Of a stretch of 64,000 nucleotides of DNA, positions 17,867 to 26,836 are shown one piece after another. The position numbers and the translations under genes are program-made. The notes beneath the pieces are model-generated. The model searched no databases, was not told the origin of the DNA, and saw only the letters and a program-made list of their open reading frames with translations. Source of the stretch: Selenomonas sputigena_A (GTDB lineage: Bacteria; Bacillota; Negativicutes; Selenomonadales; Selenomonadaceae); NCBI RefSeq assembly GCF_051603425.1, contig NZ_CP194411.1:2418001-2482000 (forward strand). Reading direction: 5' to 3'. Position 1 is the stretch's first letter, and each line of letters begins with the position of its first letter.

Positions 17867-18744
17867 CGGCCAAATCCCCGCCTGACGGCGGCCGCCTCAT
17901 AGAGCACCAGGGCAGCCGCCGTGGAAACATTGAGCGATTCCGCCTGCCCAAACATCGGAATAAAGATTTTCCGAGCAGCCATCGCTTGAAGTTCGCTGGA
18001 AATGCCCTTTCCCTCATTGCCAAAGGCAAGCGCGATGCCGCCATTGTAATTTGCTTCATAATACGGCCTTGCCGCCTCATCGAGAACCGCCGCCAACAAA
18101 TCGATGCCTTCCCGGCATAAAAAATCCTGCAGCTCCTGCCTCGAAACATCCGAAACAAGCGGCAGATGAAAAATAGAACCCATACTGGCGCGCACCGTCT
18201 TGCCCGAAAAAACGTCCAGAGTATTGTGTAGGAGTATGACGCCGTCCGCACCGGCCGCATCTGCTGTGCGTAAAATTGTCCCCGCATTGCCCGGATCCTG
18301 TACGCCGTCAAGCACCACAAGCAAAGGCCCGTTCTTTTCCGGCGAGCTTTTGGCGACATCCACCGCCCGTGCTTCAGCAGAGGTTTTCATACCGCAGCTC
18401 TTTCCGGTGCAAAGTTCCGCAAGGGACGTGGCCTTTTCCTCCAACACAAGCAAAATGCCCTGCGGCGTCTCGGTATCGCTTGCCTTTTTATAGACCTCAT
18501 GCGATGTCTCATAAAGGGGACAACCCCGCGTCGCTATTTGCTCCAAAAGCCGCTTCGCACGCGCTTCCTGCGCCCTTTCCGGCGTAAAGAGACAAAGGCG
18601 CAGCCGCCAACCGGACAAAACCGCCATTTCGCAAAGGCGTACTCCTTCAGCAACGAAAACACCTTCCGCCTTGCGCCTCTGCTTTTGCTTCAAACCTGCA
18701 ATCCATTTGATCTTTTTATTCTGGGCACTCTCGATCCGCTCCAT
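17854..18744 (-). CDS. TrmH/SpoU-family RNA 2'-O-methyltransferase
   Basis: 296 residues. An N-terminal substrate-binding domain (VFVAEGVRLCEMA) and a SPOUT catalytic domain with all three motifs: LDGVQDPGNAGTILRTADAA, FGNEGKGIS and SLNVSTAAALVLYEA. It methylates a ribose in rRNA or tRNA; the exact site is unknown. The middle (about residues 100-135) is longer and more variable than usual. It overlaps thiN tail to tail. The rplT terminator starts 46 bp upstream. Confidence 0.9.
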   Translation of the reverse strand: MERIESAQNKKIKWIAGLKQKQRRKAEGVFVAEGVRLCEMAVLSGWRLRLCLFTPERAQEARAKRLLEQIATRGCPLYETSHEVYKKASDTETPQGILLVLEEKATSLAELCTGKSCGMKTSAEARAVDVAKSSPEKNGPLLVVLDGVQDPGNAGTILRTADAAGADGVILLHNTLDVFSGKTVRASMGSIFHLPLVSDVSRQELQDFLCREGIDLLAAVLDEAARPYYEANYNGGIALAFGNEGKGISSELQAMAARKIFIPMFGQAESLNVSTAAALVLYEAAAVRRGFGRHSQ

Positions 18745-18790
18745 CGTCGCCTCCTACGAGCCAACAGTTCCTTGCTCCCTCGTATAAAAA

Positions 18791-18814
18791 AAGGGAAGGC
18801 ATCAGCCTTCCCTT
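18791..18814 (-). terminator. Terminator of the infC-rpmI-rplT operon
   Basis: Stem AAGGGAAGGC with complement, 4-nt loop, followed on the minus strand by a T7 run, 10 bp after the rplT stop. Confidence 0.92.
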
Positions 18815-18824
18815 CACCATATCC

Positions 18825-19178
18825 TTACTGGTTTTCCTTTGCAATAGCGACGAGTTGAGCAAACGCCTTCTCGTCATGAACAGCAAGGTCGGCAAACATC
18901 TTGCGGTTGACCTCAATGCCGGCCTTTGTAAGGCCGTTGATGAGACGGCTGTAGGAAATGCCGTTCATGCGAGCTGCTGCATTGATGCGGGCAATCCAGA
19001 GTTTGCGGAACTCACCCTTCTTCGCGCGACGATCGCGACGGGCGTAATAAAGAGCCTTCATGACGGTCTCATTGGCCTTCTTGAACTGCTTGCTCTTCGC
19101 TCCGCGGTATCCCTTGGCCAACTTCAAAATCTTTTTATGGCGTCGATGTGCGGTTACGCCGGTTTTTACTCTTGGCAT
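18825..19178 (-). CDS. rplT: 50S ribosomal protein L20
   Basis: 117 residues. The N-terminus MPRVKTGVTAHRRHKKILKL and the GYRGAKSKQFKKANE run are diagnostic. Binds 23S rRNA early in assembly and, in many bacteria, represses its own operon. ATG 19178 is chosen over an in-frame upstream ATG because L20 proteins start MPRVK. Last gene of the infC operon. Confidence 0.98.
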   Translation of the reverse strand: MPRVKTGVTAHRRHKKILKLAKGYRGAKSKQFKKANETVMKALYYARRDRRAKKGEFRKLWIARINAAARMNGISYSRLINGLTKAGIEVNRKMFADLAVHDEKAFAQLVAIAKENQ

Positions 19179-19225
19179 ATTCCATTCCTCCAATATCTAT
19201 CCGAAATCTATCGGTTTATAATTCC

Positions 19226-19423
19226 TCAAACGTTGGGAAGCATCTTCCTTACGCGCTTATGATCTGCTTCCGCGATAAGAGCAGCCTTGCGGAGATTGCG
19301 CTTGCGCTTTCTCGTTTTCTTCTCCAGGATATGGCTCTTGAACGCCTTGTTCCTCTTAAACTCACCAGAACCCGTTATGGTGAAACGCTTTGCAGCTGCC
19401 CTGCGTGTCTTGACCTTTGGCAT
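19226..19423 (-). CDS. rpmI: 50S ribosomal protein L35
   Basis: 65 residues, fully typical (MPKVKTRRAAAKRF, KRNLRKAALI). Its ATG shares one base with the infC stop (TAATG), so the genes are translationally coupled. GGAGG lies inside the infC 3' end. Confidence 0.98.
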   Translation of the reverse strand: MPKVKTRRAAAKRFTITGSGEFKRNKAFKSHILEKKTRKRKRNLRKAALIAEADHKRVRKMLPNV

Positions 19424-19956
19424 TATTGTTTTCCTCCTTTGGTTTGGGCTTTCGGGGCTAAGATCATCGTCATGTTTTTGCCTTCGAGCTTGGCATCCCT
19501 TTCGATGGAAACAAGTTCCTTGAGCTGGGCGGAAACCTTGTCCAGAACTTCCCTGCCAAGCTCGGGATGCGACAATTCACGGCCACGGAACATGATGGTA
19601 ACCTTGACCTTGTTTCCTTCTTCAAGAAAACGAAGAGCATTTTTAAGCTTCACGTCAAAATCATGCTGCTCAATATTGGGGCGCAGCTTGACTTCCTTGA
19701 CCGTGATGACCTTCTGTCTCTTCTTTGCCTCTTTCTCCCTTTTTTGCTGTTCATAGCGATATTTGCCGAAATCCATGATACGGCATACCGGAGGTTTCGC
19801 TTTCGGCGCAACCTCGACAAGATCGAGATGCTGCTCCTCCGCCATCCGCAAGGCATCGCGCGTCTGCATAATACCGAGCTGTTCGCCCGACGCGCTCGTT
19901 ACGCGTACCTCCCGAATACGGATTTCCTCATTGATCCTTAAAGATTCCCTGCTAAT
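19423..19956 (-). CDS. infC: Translation initiation factor IF-3 (AUU start codon)
   Basis: 177 residues. Keeps 30S subunits free and proofreads start-codon choice. The reading frame has no suitable ATG; AGGAGGTG is followed 7-8 nt later by ATT at 19956-19954, giving the family N-terminus SRESLRINEEIR. An AUU start is the known autoregulatory device of infC: IF-3 discriminates against its own initiation codon. Both domains are present, including DFGKYRYEQQKREKEAKKRQ in the N domain. A leader with a hairpin lies upstream. Confidence 0.96.
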   Translation of the reverse strand: MSRESLRINEEIRIREVRVTSASGEQLGIMQTRDALRMAEEQHLDLVEVAPKAKPPVCRIMDFGKYRYEQQKREKEAKKRQKVITVKEVKLRPNIEQHDFDVKLKNALRFLEEGNKVKVTIMFRGRELSHPELGREVLDKVSAQLKELVSIERDAKLEGKNMTMILAPKAQTKGGKQ

Positions 19957-19982
19957 GGGAAAACACCTCCTGGTAAACAAGT

Positions 19983-20012
19983 CAAAATAAAAGGGCGGCA
20001 AACACCACCCTT
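19983..20012 (-). promoter_or_regulatory. Attenuator hairpin in the infC leader
   Basis: On the minus strand AAGGGTGG pairs with CCGCCCTT (one G-U) around a 6-nt loop and runs into TTATTTTG, 26 bp before the AUU codon. It looks like the terminator element of an infC/L20-type leader. The transcribed leader is about 130 nt and contains other self-complementary stretches. Confidence 0.65.
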
Positions 20013-20094
20013 CATCTTGCACAGAGCAATATGAACCTGACTGACCACGTGCCAGCAGGTGAGAAGCGGCGGCCTCTTCTTGAATTACTCAGCT

Positions 20095-20123
20095 ATACTA
20101 TCATATATATCTTTTTTCGTCAA
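20095..20123 (-). promoter_or_regulatory. Promoter of the infC operon
   Basis: TTGACG, 17-bp spacer, TAGTAT on the minus strand, about 140 bp before the infC start. Confidence 0.75.
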
Positions 20124-20232
20124 GCGTTTTTCTTGGAACGGGCAAAACGGGGAAAACGGACGTCGTACCGAAAGCAGCTTTCTTGCTGCATGCCTGCAGC
20201 GGATGACCGCCTATTTTGCCTCTTCCCTACTC

Positions 20233-21420
20233 TCAAATACCGGCAGCTTTCTTGAGCACTGCCGCCTTGTCCGTCGCTTCCCACGGCAATTCAACATCCG
20301 TACGGCCGAAGTGCCCGTAAGCTGCCGTCTGTCCGTAAATCGGACGACGCAGATCCAGATTGCTGATAATGGACGCCGGGCGCAAATCGAAATTCTCGTG
20401 TACGATCTTCTCAATCAATACCTCGTCTACCTTGTTCGTGCCGAATGTATCAACCATGATGGAAACGGGGCGCGCAACACCGATCGCATAGGCGAGCTGA
20501 ATCTCGCAGCGGTCGGCAAGACCCGCCGCGACGACATTCTTCGCCACATAACGTGCAGCATAGGCTGCAGAACGGTCAACCTTCGTGGGATCCTTGCCCG
20601 AGAACGCACCGCCGCCGTGACGTGCCATGCCACCATAAGTATCGACGATGATCTTTCTGCCTGTAAGACCCGAATCTCCCTGCGGGCCGCCGATGACGAA
20701 CTTTCCCGTCGGATTTACGAAGTATTTTGTATCCGCCGTCAGAAGCTCCGCCGGAACAACCGTCTTGATGACCTTTTCAATCATATCCTTGCGGATCGTC
20801 TCCAAATCGACTTCCGGATCATGCTGCGTCGAGATGACGATGGTATCGACAGCAACCGGCTTGCCGTCCTCGTAACGAACCGTCACCTGCGTCTTGCCGT
20901 CAGGACGCAGATAAGCGAGCTCGCCGCTCTTGCGCACCTCGGCCAAGCGGCGTGCAAGGCGCTGTGCCAACGCAATCGGCAGAGGCATGAACTCGGGCGT
21001 CTCATTCGTCGCATAACCAAACATCATACCCTGATCGCCCGCGCCTATGGAATCCGCCACATCGGATTCGCCGGCCTTCGCCTCAAGGGCTTTATCAACG
21101 CCGAGCGCGATATCAGCAGACTGCTCATCAAGGGACACGAGAATGCCGCATGTCGCCGCATCAAAACCGTACTTGGCGCGCGTATAGCCAATATTTTCGA
21201 CTGTCTGGCGGATGATATGCGGGATATCAATATAGCACGAAGTCGAGATTTCACCAACTACATGCACCTGCCCCGTCGTCACCAGCGTTTCGCAGGCCAC
21301 GCGCCCCATGGGGTCTTGTGCGAGAATCGCGTCAAGAATCGCGTCAGAAATCTGATCTGCCATCTTGTCGGGATGACCTTCCGTCACCGACTCGGAAGTG
21401 AACAATACCGTTTTGCTCAT
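20233..21420 (-). CDS. metK: S-adenosylmethionine synthetase
   Basis: 395 residues. Makes SAM from methionine and ATP. Motifs: FTSESVTEGHPDKMADQISD, GAGDQGMMFGYA, GGGAFSGKDPTKVDRS. ATG 21420 has GGAG 7 nt upstream and gives the standard N-terminus MSKTVLFTSES; an upstream in-frame extension is untranslated leader. Expression is controlled by a SAM-I riboswitch with terminator and a consensus promoter, all found upstream. Confidence 0.98.
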   Translation of the reverse strand: MSKTVLFTSESVTEGHPDKMADQISDAILDAILAQDPMGRVACETLVTTGQVHVVGEISTSCYIDIPHIIRQTVENIGYTRAKYGFDAATCGILVSLDEQSADIALGVDKALEAKAGESDVADSIGAGDQGMMFGYATNETPEFMPLPIALAQRLARRLAEVRKSGELAYLRPDGKTQVTVRYEDGKPVAVDTIVISTQHDPEVDLETIRKDMIEKVIKTVVPAELLTADTKYFVNPTGKFVIGGPQGDSGLTGRKIIVDTYGGMARHGGGAFSGKDPTKVDRSAAYAARYVAKNVVAAGLADRCEIQLAYAIGVARPVSIMVDTFGTNKVDEVLIEKIVHENFDLRPASIISNLDLRRPIYGQTAAYGHFGRTDVELPWEATDKAAVLKKAAGI

Positions 21421-21608
21421 GCTAAACTCCATTCTGCCGCCGTCGCCTGCGGCAAAGCCAAAAAACAAGGTGCGACCGTCCTTGTTCACGCAGCTCTTCT
21501 GTGAATCAAGCAGCTGCCTTCGGAAAATCGCCGCATGGGTTTGCCCGAAATTCACCGCATTTCAAATACGGAACACGCATCGTTCCACCCCACACTTCCC
21601 TCACCAAT

Positions 21609-21643
21609 CAAAAAACTCTCTTTCCTACAAAAAGAGAGTTTTT
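21609..21643 (-). terminator. Riboswitch-controlled terminator upstream of metK
   Basis: Perfect AAAAACTCTCTTT stem with complement around a 7-nt loop, followed by TTTTTT on the minus strand. It lies directly 3' of the SAM-I aptamer and is its expression platform. The 190 bp from here to metK show no gene. Confidence 0.88.
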
Positions 21644-21647
21644 CTTT

Positions 21648-21754
21648 GCTCCCATCTTATAGGCAAAAACCTACAGGAATTGGCACCTTTTTGATCTTGT
21701 CAACGGTTGCCGCAGCTTCTTCGGGCCAGTCCCTCCACTGCTCTTGATGAGTGA
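21648..21754 (-). ncRNA. SAM-I (S-box) riboswitch controlling metK
   Basis: On the minus strand the aptamer opens with CTCATCAAGAG, followed by GGAGGGACTGGCCCGAAGAA, GCGGCAACC and AGGTGCCAATTCC, and closes with GATGGGAGC. These are the conserved junction and kink-turn elements of SAM-I. With the hairpin that follows, high SAM should terminate transcription before metK. Confidence 0.96.
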
Positions 21755-21770
21755 TATTCGATTTGACTTC

Positions 21771-21799
21771 ATTATAAGGGAAAGGATAACAAATGTCAA
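21771..21799 (-). promoter_or_regulatory. Consensus sigma-A promoter for the metK riboswitch transcript
   Basis: TTGACA, 17-bp spacer, TATAAT on the minus strand, abutting the coaBC stop codon. Confidence 0.92.
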
Positions 21800-23002
21800 C
21801 TATTTTTGTAGGAATTCTACGCGGTCAAGAATCAAGGCTGCCAACGCGTCCTTTCCCATCAGCGGGACTTCCTCGACAGAGCCGTCGCGCGAGAGAATCT
21901 TCACGAGATTCGTCTCCGTATTGAAGCCGGCACCCGTGCGCGTCACATCATTGGCCACAATGAAATCGAGATTTTTCTTCGTGAGTTTTCGCTGCGCGTA
22001 TTCCATAAGATTCTGCGTCTCGGCTGCAAAGCCGACAAGAACCTGTCCCGGCTTTTTGCGCGCACCGAGTTCCATCAGAATATCGGGGTTCTTCTCCAAA
22101 ACGAGAGTAATCTCCTCCGCATTCTTCTTGATTTTTTGGCCCGCGGCTTCCTTTGGACGGTAATCGGCAACAGCCGCTGCCTTGACGATGATATCCGCCT
22201 CGACGGCCTCTTGCAGCACTGCCTCGCGCATGGCAAGAGCCGATTCCGTGTGAAGGACACGCATCCCCGGCGGATCCGGCAAAGCCACCGTCCCCCCCGC
22301 AACAAGAACGACCTCCGCGCCGCGTCGTGCAGCTTCCTTCGCAACGGCATAGCCCATCTTGCCGCTCGAACGATTGCCAATGAACCGCACGGGATCGATC
22401 GCCTCAAGCGTGCCGCCTGCCGTCACCAACACCTTCATGCCGTACAGGGAAGAACTCACGGACAGGGATTTCTCGATCTCACCTACAATATCCACAGGCT
22501 CGGGCAAACGCCCCACGCCTGCCGTGCCGCAGGCCAAATACCCCGCAGCCGGTTCGATCTTATGCCAGCCAAGCCGCAAAAGCTTCGCGATATTTTCCTG
22601 CGTCACAGGATTTTCATACATCGCACTGTTCATAGCCGGCGCAAAAAAAATCGGCGCTTTGACAGCCAGAAGCGTTGTTGTCAACATATCATCCGCAATC
22701 CCGGCGGCCGCTTTCGCAATGATATTCGCCGTAGCAGGGGCAATGAGAAAAATCTCGGCCAACTGCGCCAAAGCGATATGCGCGACATGCCAATGCGACG
22801 GCTCGGTCCACATATCTGTCGTCACCGGCTGTCCCGTGATTTCACGGAACGTCAGGGGAGCGACGAAATGCGTCGCTTCCTGCGTCATGATGACATGGAC
22901 TTCCGCCCCTTTTTTTCTGAGACGGCTCGCTATTTCCACGGCCTTATAGGCGGCGATGCCGCCTGTAACGCCCAGAACGATCTTCTTCCCTTCGAAAACC
23001 AT
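21800..23002 (-). CDS. coaBC: Bifunctional CoaBC (phosphopantothenoylcysteine synthetase/decarboxylase)
   Basis: 400 residues, full-length fusion. The N-terminal CoaC flavoprotein half has VTGGIAAYKAVEIAS, the active-site PAMNSAMYENP and CGTAGVGRLPEP; the C-terminal CoaB half has TAGGTLEAIDPVRFIGNRSS and KAAAVADYRP. Performs two steps of coenzyme A synthesis. Its ATG shares a base with the rpoZ stop (TAATG). Last gene of the yicC-remA-gmk-rpoZ-coaBC operon. Confidence 0.97.
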   Translation of the reverse strand: MVFEGKKIVLGVTGGIAAYKAVEIASRLRKKGAEVHVIMTQEATHFVAPLTFREITGQPVTTDMWTEPSHWHVAHIALAQLAEIFLIAPATANIIAKAAAGIADDMLTTTLLAVKAPIFFAPAMNSAMYENPVTQENIAKLLRLGWHKIEPAAGYLACGTAGVGRLPEPVDIVGEIEKSLSVSSSLYGMKVLVTAGGTLEAIDPVRFIGNRSSGKMGYAVAKEAARRGAEVVLVAGGTVALPDPPGMRVLHTESALAMREAVLQEAVEADIIVKAAAVADYRPKEAAGQKIKKNAEEITLVLEKNPDILMELGARKKPGQVLVGFAAETQNLMEYAQRKLTKKNLDFIVANDVTRTGAGFNTETNLVKILSRDGSVEEVPLMGKDALAALILDRVEFLQK

Positions 23003-23214
23003 TATTTGATGCCGCCTTTATTGCGCTTGTAAAGAATATCGCCCTCCGATATCTCTTCCAGGGCGACAGTTACATCCTTTGTAGAGGATGCTTCCACTTT
23101 TGGCGTCTCTCCATCCAAAAGCTGCCTTGCGCGTTTCGCCGCGAGAACAACAAGCGTATAGCGACTGTCCACCCTTTCCAACAATTTGTTGATTGAAGGA
23201 TCCGCCATGCTCAT
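23002..23214 (-). CDS. rpoZ: RNA polymerase omega subunit
   Basis: 70 residues. The core PSINKLLERVDSRYTLVVLAAKRARQL is the omega fold. Helps assemble core polymerase. Two starts are possible, ATG 23214 or ATG 23208; the Shine-Dalgarno GGAAGG does not clearly decide. Placed directly after gmk, a conserved Firmicute order. Confidence 0.94.
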   Translation of the reverse strand: MSMADPSINKLLERVDSRYTLVVLAAKRARQLLDGETPKVEASSTKDVTVALEEISEGDILYKRNKGGIK

Positions 23215-23216
23215 GC

Positions 23217-23831
23217 CTAATCATTCCTTCCTGTTTCGATCCTATCAAAAAGCTCCCCGCTGCGAGAAACGAGATGACGTTCCGCCGCCAAAATGCCCAA
23301 AATGGTTTCGACCGCCTTTTCCACCTCATCGTTCGTAACAACGTACTTATAGCGGCGTCCTGCCCTGATTTCATCGACGGCTGCCCCGAGACGCTTTTCG
23401 AGCACCTCTTCCGTTTCCGTATCACGTCCGCGAATACGACGCTCAAGTTCAGCAAGCGACGGCGGCAAAATGAAGATATAGACGCCGTCGGGAAATTTCT
23501 CCTGTACCTTCATCGCGCCCTGCGTATCGATTTCCAGCAGGATATCCTCTCCGGCTGCAAGTTTTTCCTCGATTTTTTTCAGAGGCGTTCCATAGTAATT
23601 GTCATACACCTTGGCCCATTCAAGCAAGGCATCGCTCTCGATCATTTCCTCAAAAGCTGCAGCCGTAAGGAAATAATAGCTCTCACCGTCAATCTCCCCC
23701 TCGCGCGGTTGGCGCGTCGTAGCGGAAACCGAATAGGCAAGACCGGTTGCTTTTTCCAAAAGCGCTTGGCAAATCGTGCCCTTTCCTGCACCCGAAGGGC
23801 CGGAAACGACGACTAAGAGTCCTTTCCTCAT
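23217..23831 (-). CDS. gmk: Guanylate kinase
   Basis: 204 residues. Phosphorylates GMP to GDP. P-loop VVVSGPSGAGKGTI; GMP-binding residues in SVSATTRQPREGEIDGESYY; WAKVYDNYYGTP and LEIDTQGAMKV follow. Overlaps remA by 4 bp. Confidence 0.97.
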   Translation of the reverse strand: MRKGLLVVVSGPSGAGKGTICQALLEKATGLAYSVSATTRQPREGEIDGESYYFLTAAAFEEMIESDALLEWAKVYDNYYGTPLKKIEEKLAAGEDILLEIDTQGAMKVQEKFPDGVYIFILPPSLAELERRIRGRDTETEEVLEKRLGAAVDEIRAGRRYKYVVTNDEVEKAVETILGILAAERHLVSRSGELFDRIETGRND

Positions 23832-24106
23832 TTTCCGTCCTCTTTCATTTTCGTATCCACATCATCTGACTCAAGCACACGATGCGCCATGGTTTCCGGC
23901 TGCACTGCCGAAAGAATTACATGATCGCTGTCCATGACGATGACGGCACGTGTGCGCCTGCCGTAGGTTGCATCGATAATACGTCCGTCGTCCCTTGCCT
24001 CCTGCACAATACGCTTGATCGGAGCTGATTCCGGACTGACGATTGCCACGACGCGATTGGCCGAGACGATATTCCCGAACCCTATGTTGATGAGCTTGAT
24101 GTCCAT
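23828..24106 (-). CDS. remA: RemA/DUF370-family regulator
   Basis: 92 residues. The N-terminus MDIKLINIGFGNIVSANRVV and VVAIVSPESAPIKRI are typical of RemA, a DNA-binding activator of matrix genes in Bacillus. The arginine-rich patch DATYGRRTRAVIVMDS is kept. Function in this organism is unproven; the gene is conserved next to gmk across Firmicutes. ATG 24106 gives the family N-terminus. Confidence 0.9.
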   Translation of the reverse strand: MDIKLINIGFGNIVSANRVVAIVSPESAPIKRIVQEARDDGRIIDATYGRRTRAVIVMDSDHVILSAVQPETMAHRVLESDDVDTKMKEDGK

Positions 24107-24119
24107 GCCAGCCCCCTGC

Positions 24120-24998
24120 TCACTCGATATTCTGCACCTGCTCACGCAGCTTCTCAACCTCGCTCTTGATATCGACAACGAGTTTCGCTGCCTGTGTAAA
24201 ATTCGCCTTTGAAGCAATGGTATTTGCCTCTCGATTGATCTCCTGAATCAGAAAATCCAGCTTCCTGCCGATTGGCTCATGCATTTCCTCAATGGTTTCC
24301 CGAAACTGAGCGATATGGCTTTTAAGGCGCACAATCTCTTCATTATAACTGATGCGATCCGCATAAAGCACCGTTTCCTGCATGATGCGCATCTCATCAA
24401 TACCCTGCCCCTTGAGCATCTCGTTAAGAACCGCCGACAAATGTGCGCGGTACTTCCCGACGATTTCCGGCTCATAGAAAGCAAGCTTTTCCACGGCTCC
24501 ACCCAGAAAATCGAGACGAGCGTCAAAATCTCGCCGCGTATGCTCGCCTTCCCGCTCGCGCATCTCAGAAAAGTGGTGCAGCGCACGCTCCAACGACATA
24601 AAAAGCAACTCCCTGCTGTCGAGGATATCACGGCTCTCCTCCTGCACTCGAAGCACATCGGGATATACCGCTATTTTACATACATCGGAAGGCGGTGTCA
24701 AATGCAGGAAATCGCTCAGTTCATAAAGGGCCTCCCGGTAAGCGTGGGCCAAATTCTTATCGACAAAGACCCTCGCTTCCTTTTCCCTCTTGTCATGAAA
24801 AATAATATTGACATCCACCTTGCCGCGTGCCGAAAAATTTTTGATGACTTTGCGCATATCGTTTTCAAAAACATTGAGCACCCGCGGCATGGAAAAAGAA
24901 ATATCAAGATAACGCTGGTTGACCGATTTCACTTCAACATGAACCTTGTAATTTTCGTTTTCCTGGCCTGCTGCACCAAACCCCGTCATGCTCTTCAA
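24120..24998 (-). CDS. yicC: YicC-family endoribonuclease (TTG start)
   Basis: 292 residues. YicC/YloC proteins are endoribonucleases; seen are the N-terminal SMTGFGAA and the C-terminal DUF1732-type segment GRKLDFLIQEINREANTIAS with its conserved ELxREANTI-like core. GGAGG lies 8 nt before TTG 24998, which yields MKSMTGFG and fits the family better than the ATG two codons later. First gene of the operon with remA, gmk, rpoZ and coaBC. Confidence 0.92.
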   Translation of the reverse strand: MKSMTGFGAAGQENENYKVHVEVKSVNQRYLDISFSMPRVLNVFENDMRKVIKNFSARGKVDVNIIFHDKREKEARVFVDKNLAHAYREALYELSDFLHLTPPSDVCKIAVYPDVLRVQEESRDILDSRELLFMSLERALHHFSEMREREGEHTRRDFDARLDFLGGAVEKLAFYEPEIVGKYRAHLSAVLNEMLKGQGIDEMRIMQETVLYADRISYNEEIVRLKSHIAQFRETIEEMHEPIGRKLDFLIQEINREANTIASKANFTQAAKLVVDIKSEVEKLREQVQNIE

Positions 24999-25201
24999 AG
25001 CAAACAGCCTCCATCCCAAAAACAATGAACCGCCATAAAAATCCCAGCGACTCGGCCATAGGCACAGACCCTTGGGCTGTTTTCATACCAGCTACGCACC
25101 AATGCCCCCATCGTTGCTTTCCCCATTCTACTATGAAACTTGCGGTTCGGCAAGAAAGAAGATTTCGTCAAAATGGCGGTGCTGAATATATCAGCGCTTC
25201 C

Positions 25202-26821
25202 TTAAACTTCCCTGCGATCGACGGGAACCGCATGGAGTTCCAAGTCCGGATTGTTGTCAAGAATCCAGCCCAAAGCCCATTCATTGTTCACGAGAAGCAC
25301 AGGATTGCCACGACGGTCACGTACAAACATGCCTCGGTCAGCGCCCTTCAACGAAGTCGGCAGCACCTCGCGTCCATCCGGAAAGGCAAGCCACCGCGCA
25401 ACTTCGTAAGGCTGCATCTGAAGGATGATATCGACATTATACTCGTTCTTGAGGCGGTATTCCAAAACCTCGAACTGCAATGTGCCGACCGTGCCGACAA
25501 TATAGGCTTCCGCACCGACGCCTTCCTGCACAAAAAGCTGTATGGCGCCTTCCTGCGTCAGCTGTTCGATTCCTTTGACAAACTGCTTGCGTTTCATCGT
25601 ATCCTTTGTAGAAACACGTGCAAACTTCTCGGGCGGGAACACGGGGAAATCCTCGTACTTGAACTTGCGCGAGACATCCGTCAGCGTATCCCCGATCGAG
25701 AAAATCCCTGGGTCGAAAAGCCCGACAATATCCCCCGGAAAAGCCTCGTCTATGATTTGACGATCCTGCGCCAAAAATTGCTGCGGCTGGGCGAGTTTGA
25801 TAATCTTGCCGGACTTTTCATGCCACACATTCATGTTGCGCCCGAACTCTCCCGAAACAATGCGGATAAAAGCCAGCCTGTCGCGATGCGCCGGATTCAT
25901 ATTCGCCTGGATCTTGAATACAAAAGCAGAAAACTTCTCATCATCCGGCTCGATAAGACCCTCAGACGAAGCTCGCGGAGCAGGCGCAGGAGCCAATCGC
26001 AGATATTCCTCCAGGAAATTCTTCACCCCGAAATTTGTCATAGCAGAGCCGAAAAACATCGGCGTGAGCTCGCCTTTATCGATCCGTGCACGGTCAAAAG
26101 CCTCTCCTGCCGTATCGAGAAGCTCTATATCATCCCTGAGTGTCTGTCTTTCTTCCTCCGTAAGCTGTGCCATAAAGACGTCGTCATCGACAGAGCCTTT
26201 GACGGACACACGCTCTGTCTGCCCGTGGCTCGCATCCGCTGCAAAAAGCTCCACTTCCCGCCGTTCGCGGTCATAGACGCCCTTGTAGCTGCCGTCTGTG
26301 CCAATCGGCCAGTTCATCGGATAAGAGCGAATCCCCAGGACTTCCTCAAGCTCATCCATGATATCAAGCGGCGCCTTGCCAAAACGATCCAGCTTGTTCA
26401 CAAAGGTAAAAATAGGGATATGCCTGTCACGGCAAACCTTGAACAGCTTTTTTGTCTGCGCCTCAACGCCTTTTGCCACATCGAGAATCATGACGGCACT
26501 GTCAACAGCCATCAGAGTTCGATATGTATCCTCGCTGAAATCCTGATGTCCCGGCGTATCAAGGATATTGATGCAGTATCCTTCATAGTCGAACTGAAGC
26601 ACGCTCGATGTGACGGAAATGCCGCGCTGCTTCTCGATCTCCATCCAGTCGGAAACAGCATGGCGCTGTGTTTTGCGTGACTTGATGGAACCGGCCAAAT
26701 GAATGGCTCCGCCGTAGAGCAGCAGCTTTTCCGTCAGCGTCGTCTTGCCCGCATCCGGATGTGAAATAATGGCAAAAGTGCGCCTCTTCCCGATCTCTTT
26801 TCTCAGTCTTTCCTGCGACAA
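25202..26821 (-). CDS. prfC: Peptide chain release factor 3
   Basis: 539 residues. GTPase that recycles RF1/RF2. G motifs SHPDAGKTTL, DTPGHQDFSEDTYRTL and NKLDRFGKAP are present, with the RF3-specific RHAVSDWMEIEKQRGISVTS. Full length. The 203 bp between it and yicC contain no gene; a short GCTGA-TCAGC hairpin there could be a weak terminator. Confidence 0.97.
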   Translation of the reverse strand: MSQERLRKEIGKRRTFAIISHPDAGKTTLTEKLLLYGGAIHLAGSIKSRKTQRHAVSDWMEIEKQRGISVTSSVLQFDYEGYCINILDTPGHQDFSEDTYRTLMAVDSAVMILDVAKGVEAQTKKLFKVCRDRHIPIFTFVNKLDRFGKAPLDIMDELEEVLGIRSYPMNWPIGTDGSYKGVYDRERREVELFAADASHGQTERVSVKGSVDDDVFMAQLTEEERQTLRDDIELLDTAGEAFDRARIDKGELTPMFFGSAMTNFGVKNFLEEYLRLAPAPAPRASSEGLIEPDDEKFSAFVFKIQANMNPAHRDRLAFIRIVSGEFGRNMNVWHEKSGKIIKLAQPQQFLAQDRQIIDEAFPGDIVGLFDPGIFSIGDTLTDVSRKFKYEDFPVFPPEKFARVSTKDTMKRKQFVKGIEQLTQEGAIQLFVQEGVGAEAYIVGTVGTLQFEVLEYRLKNEYNVDIILQMQPYEVARWLAFPDGREVLPTSLKGADRGMFVRDRRGNPVLLVNNEWALGWILDNNPDLELHAVPVDRREV

Positions 26822-26836
26822 AATAGCTCCTCCAAT

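Noticed and set aside
20059..21504. Long + strand reading frame of 481 codons opposite metK
   Set aside because: metK on the other strand has all family motifs, and the opposite frame is composed of Arg/His/Cys-rich low-similarity sequence typical of an antisense shadow.
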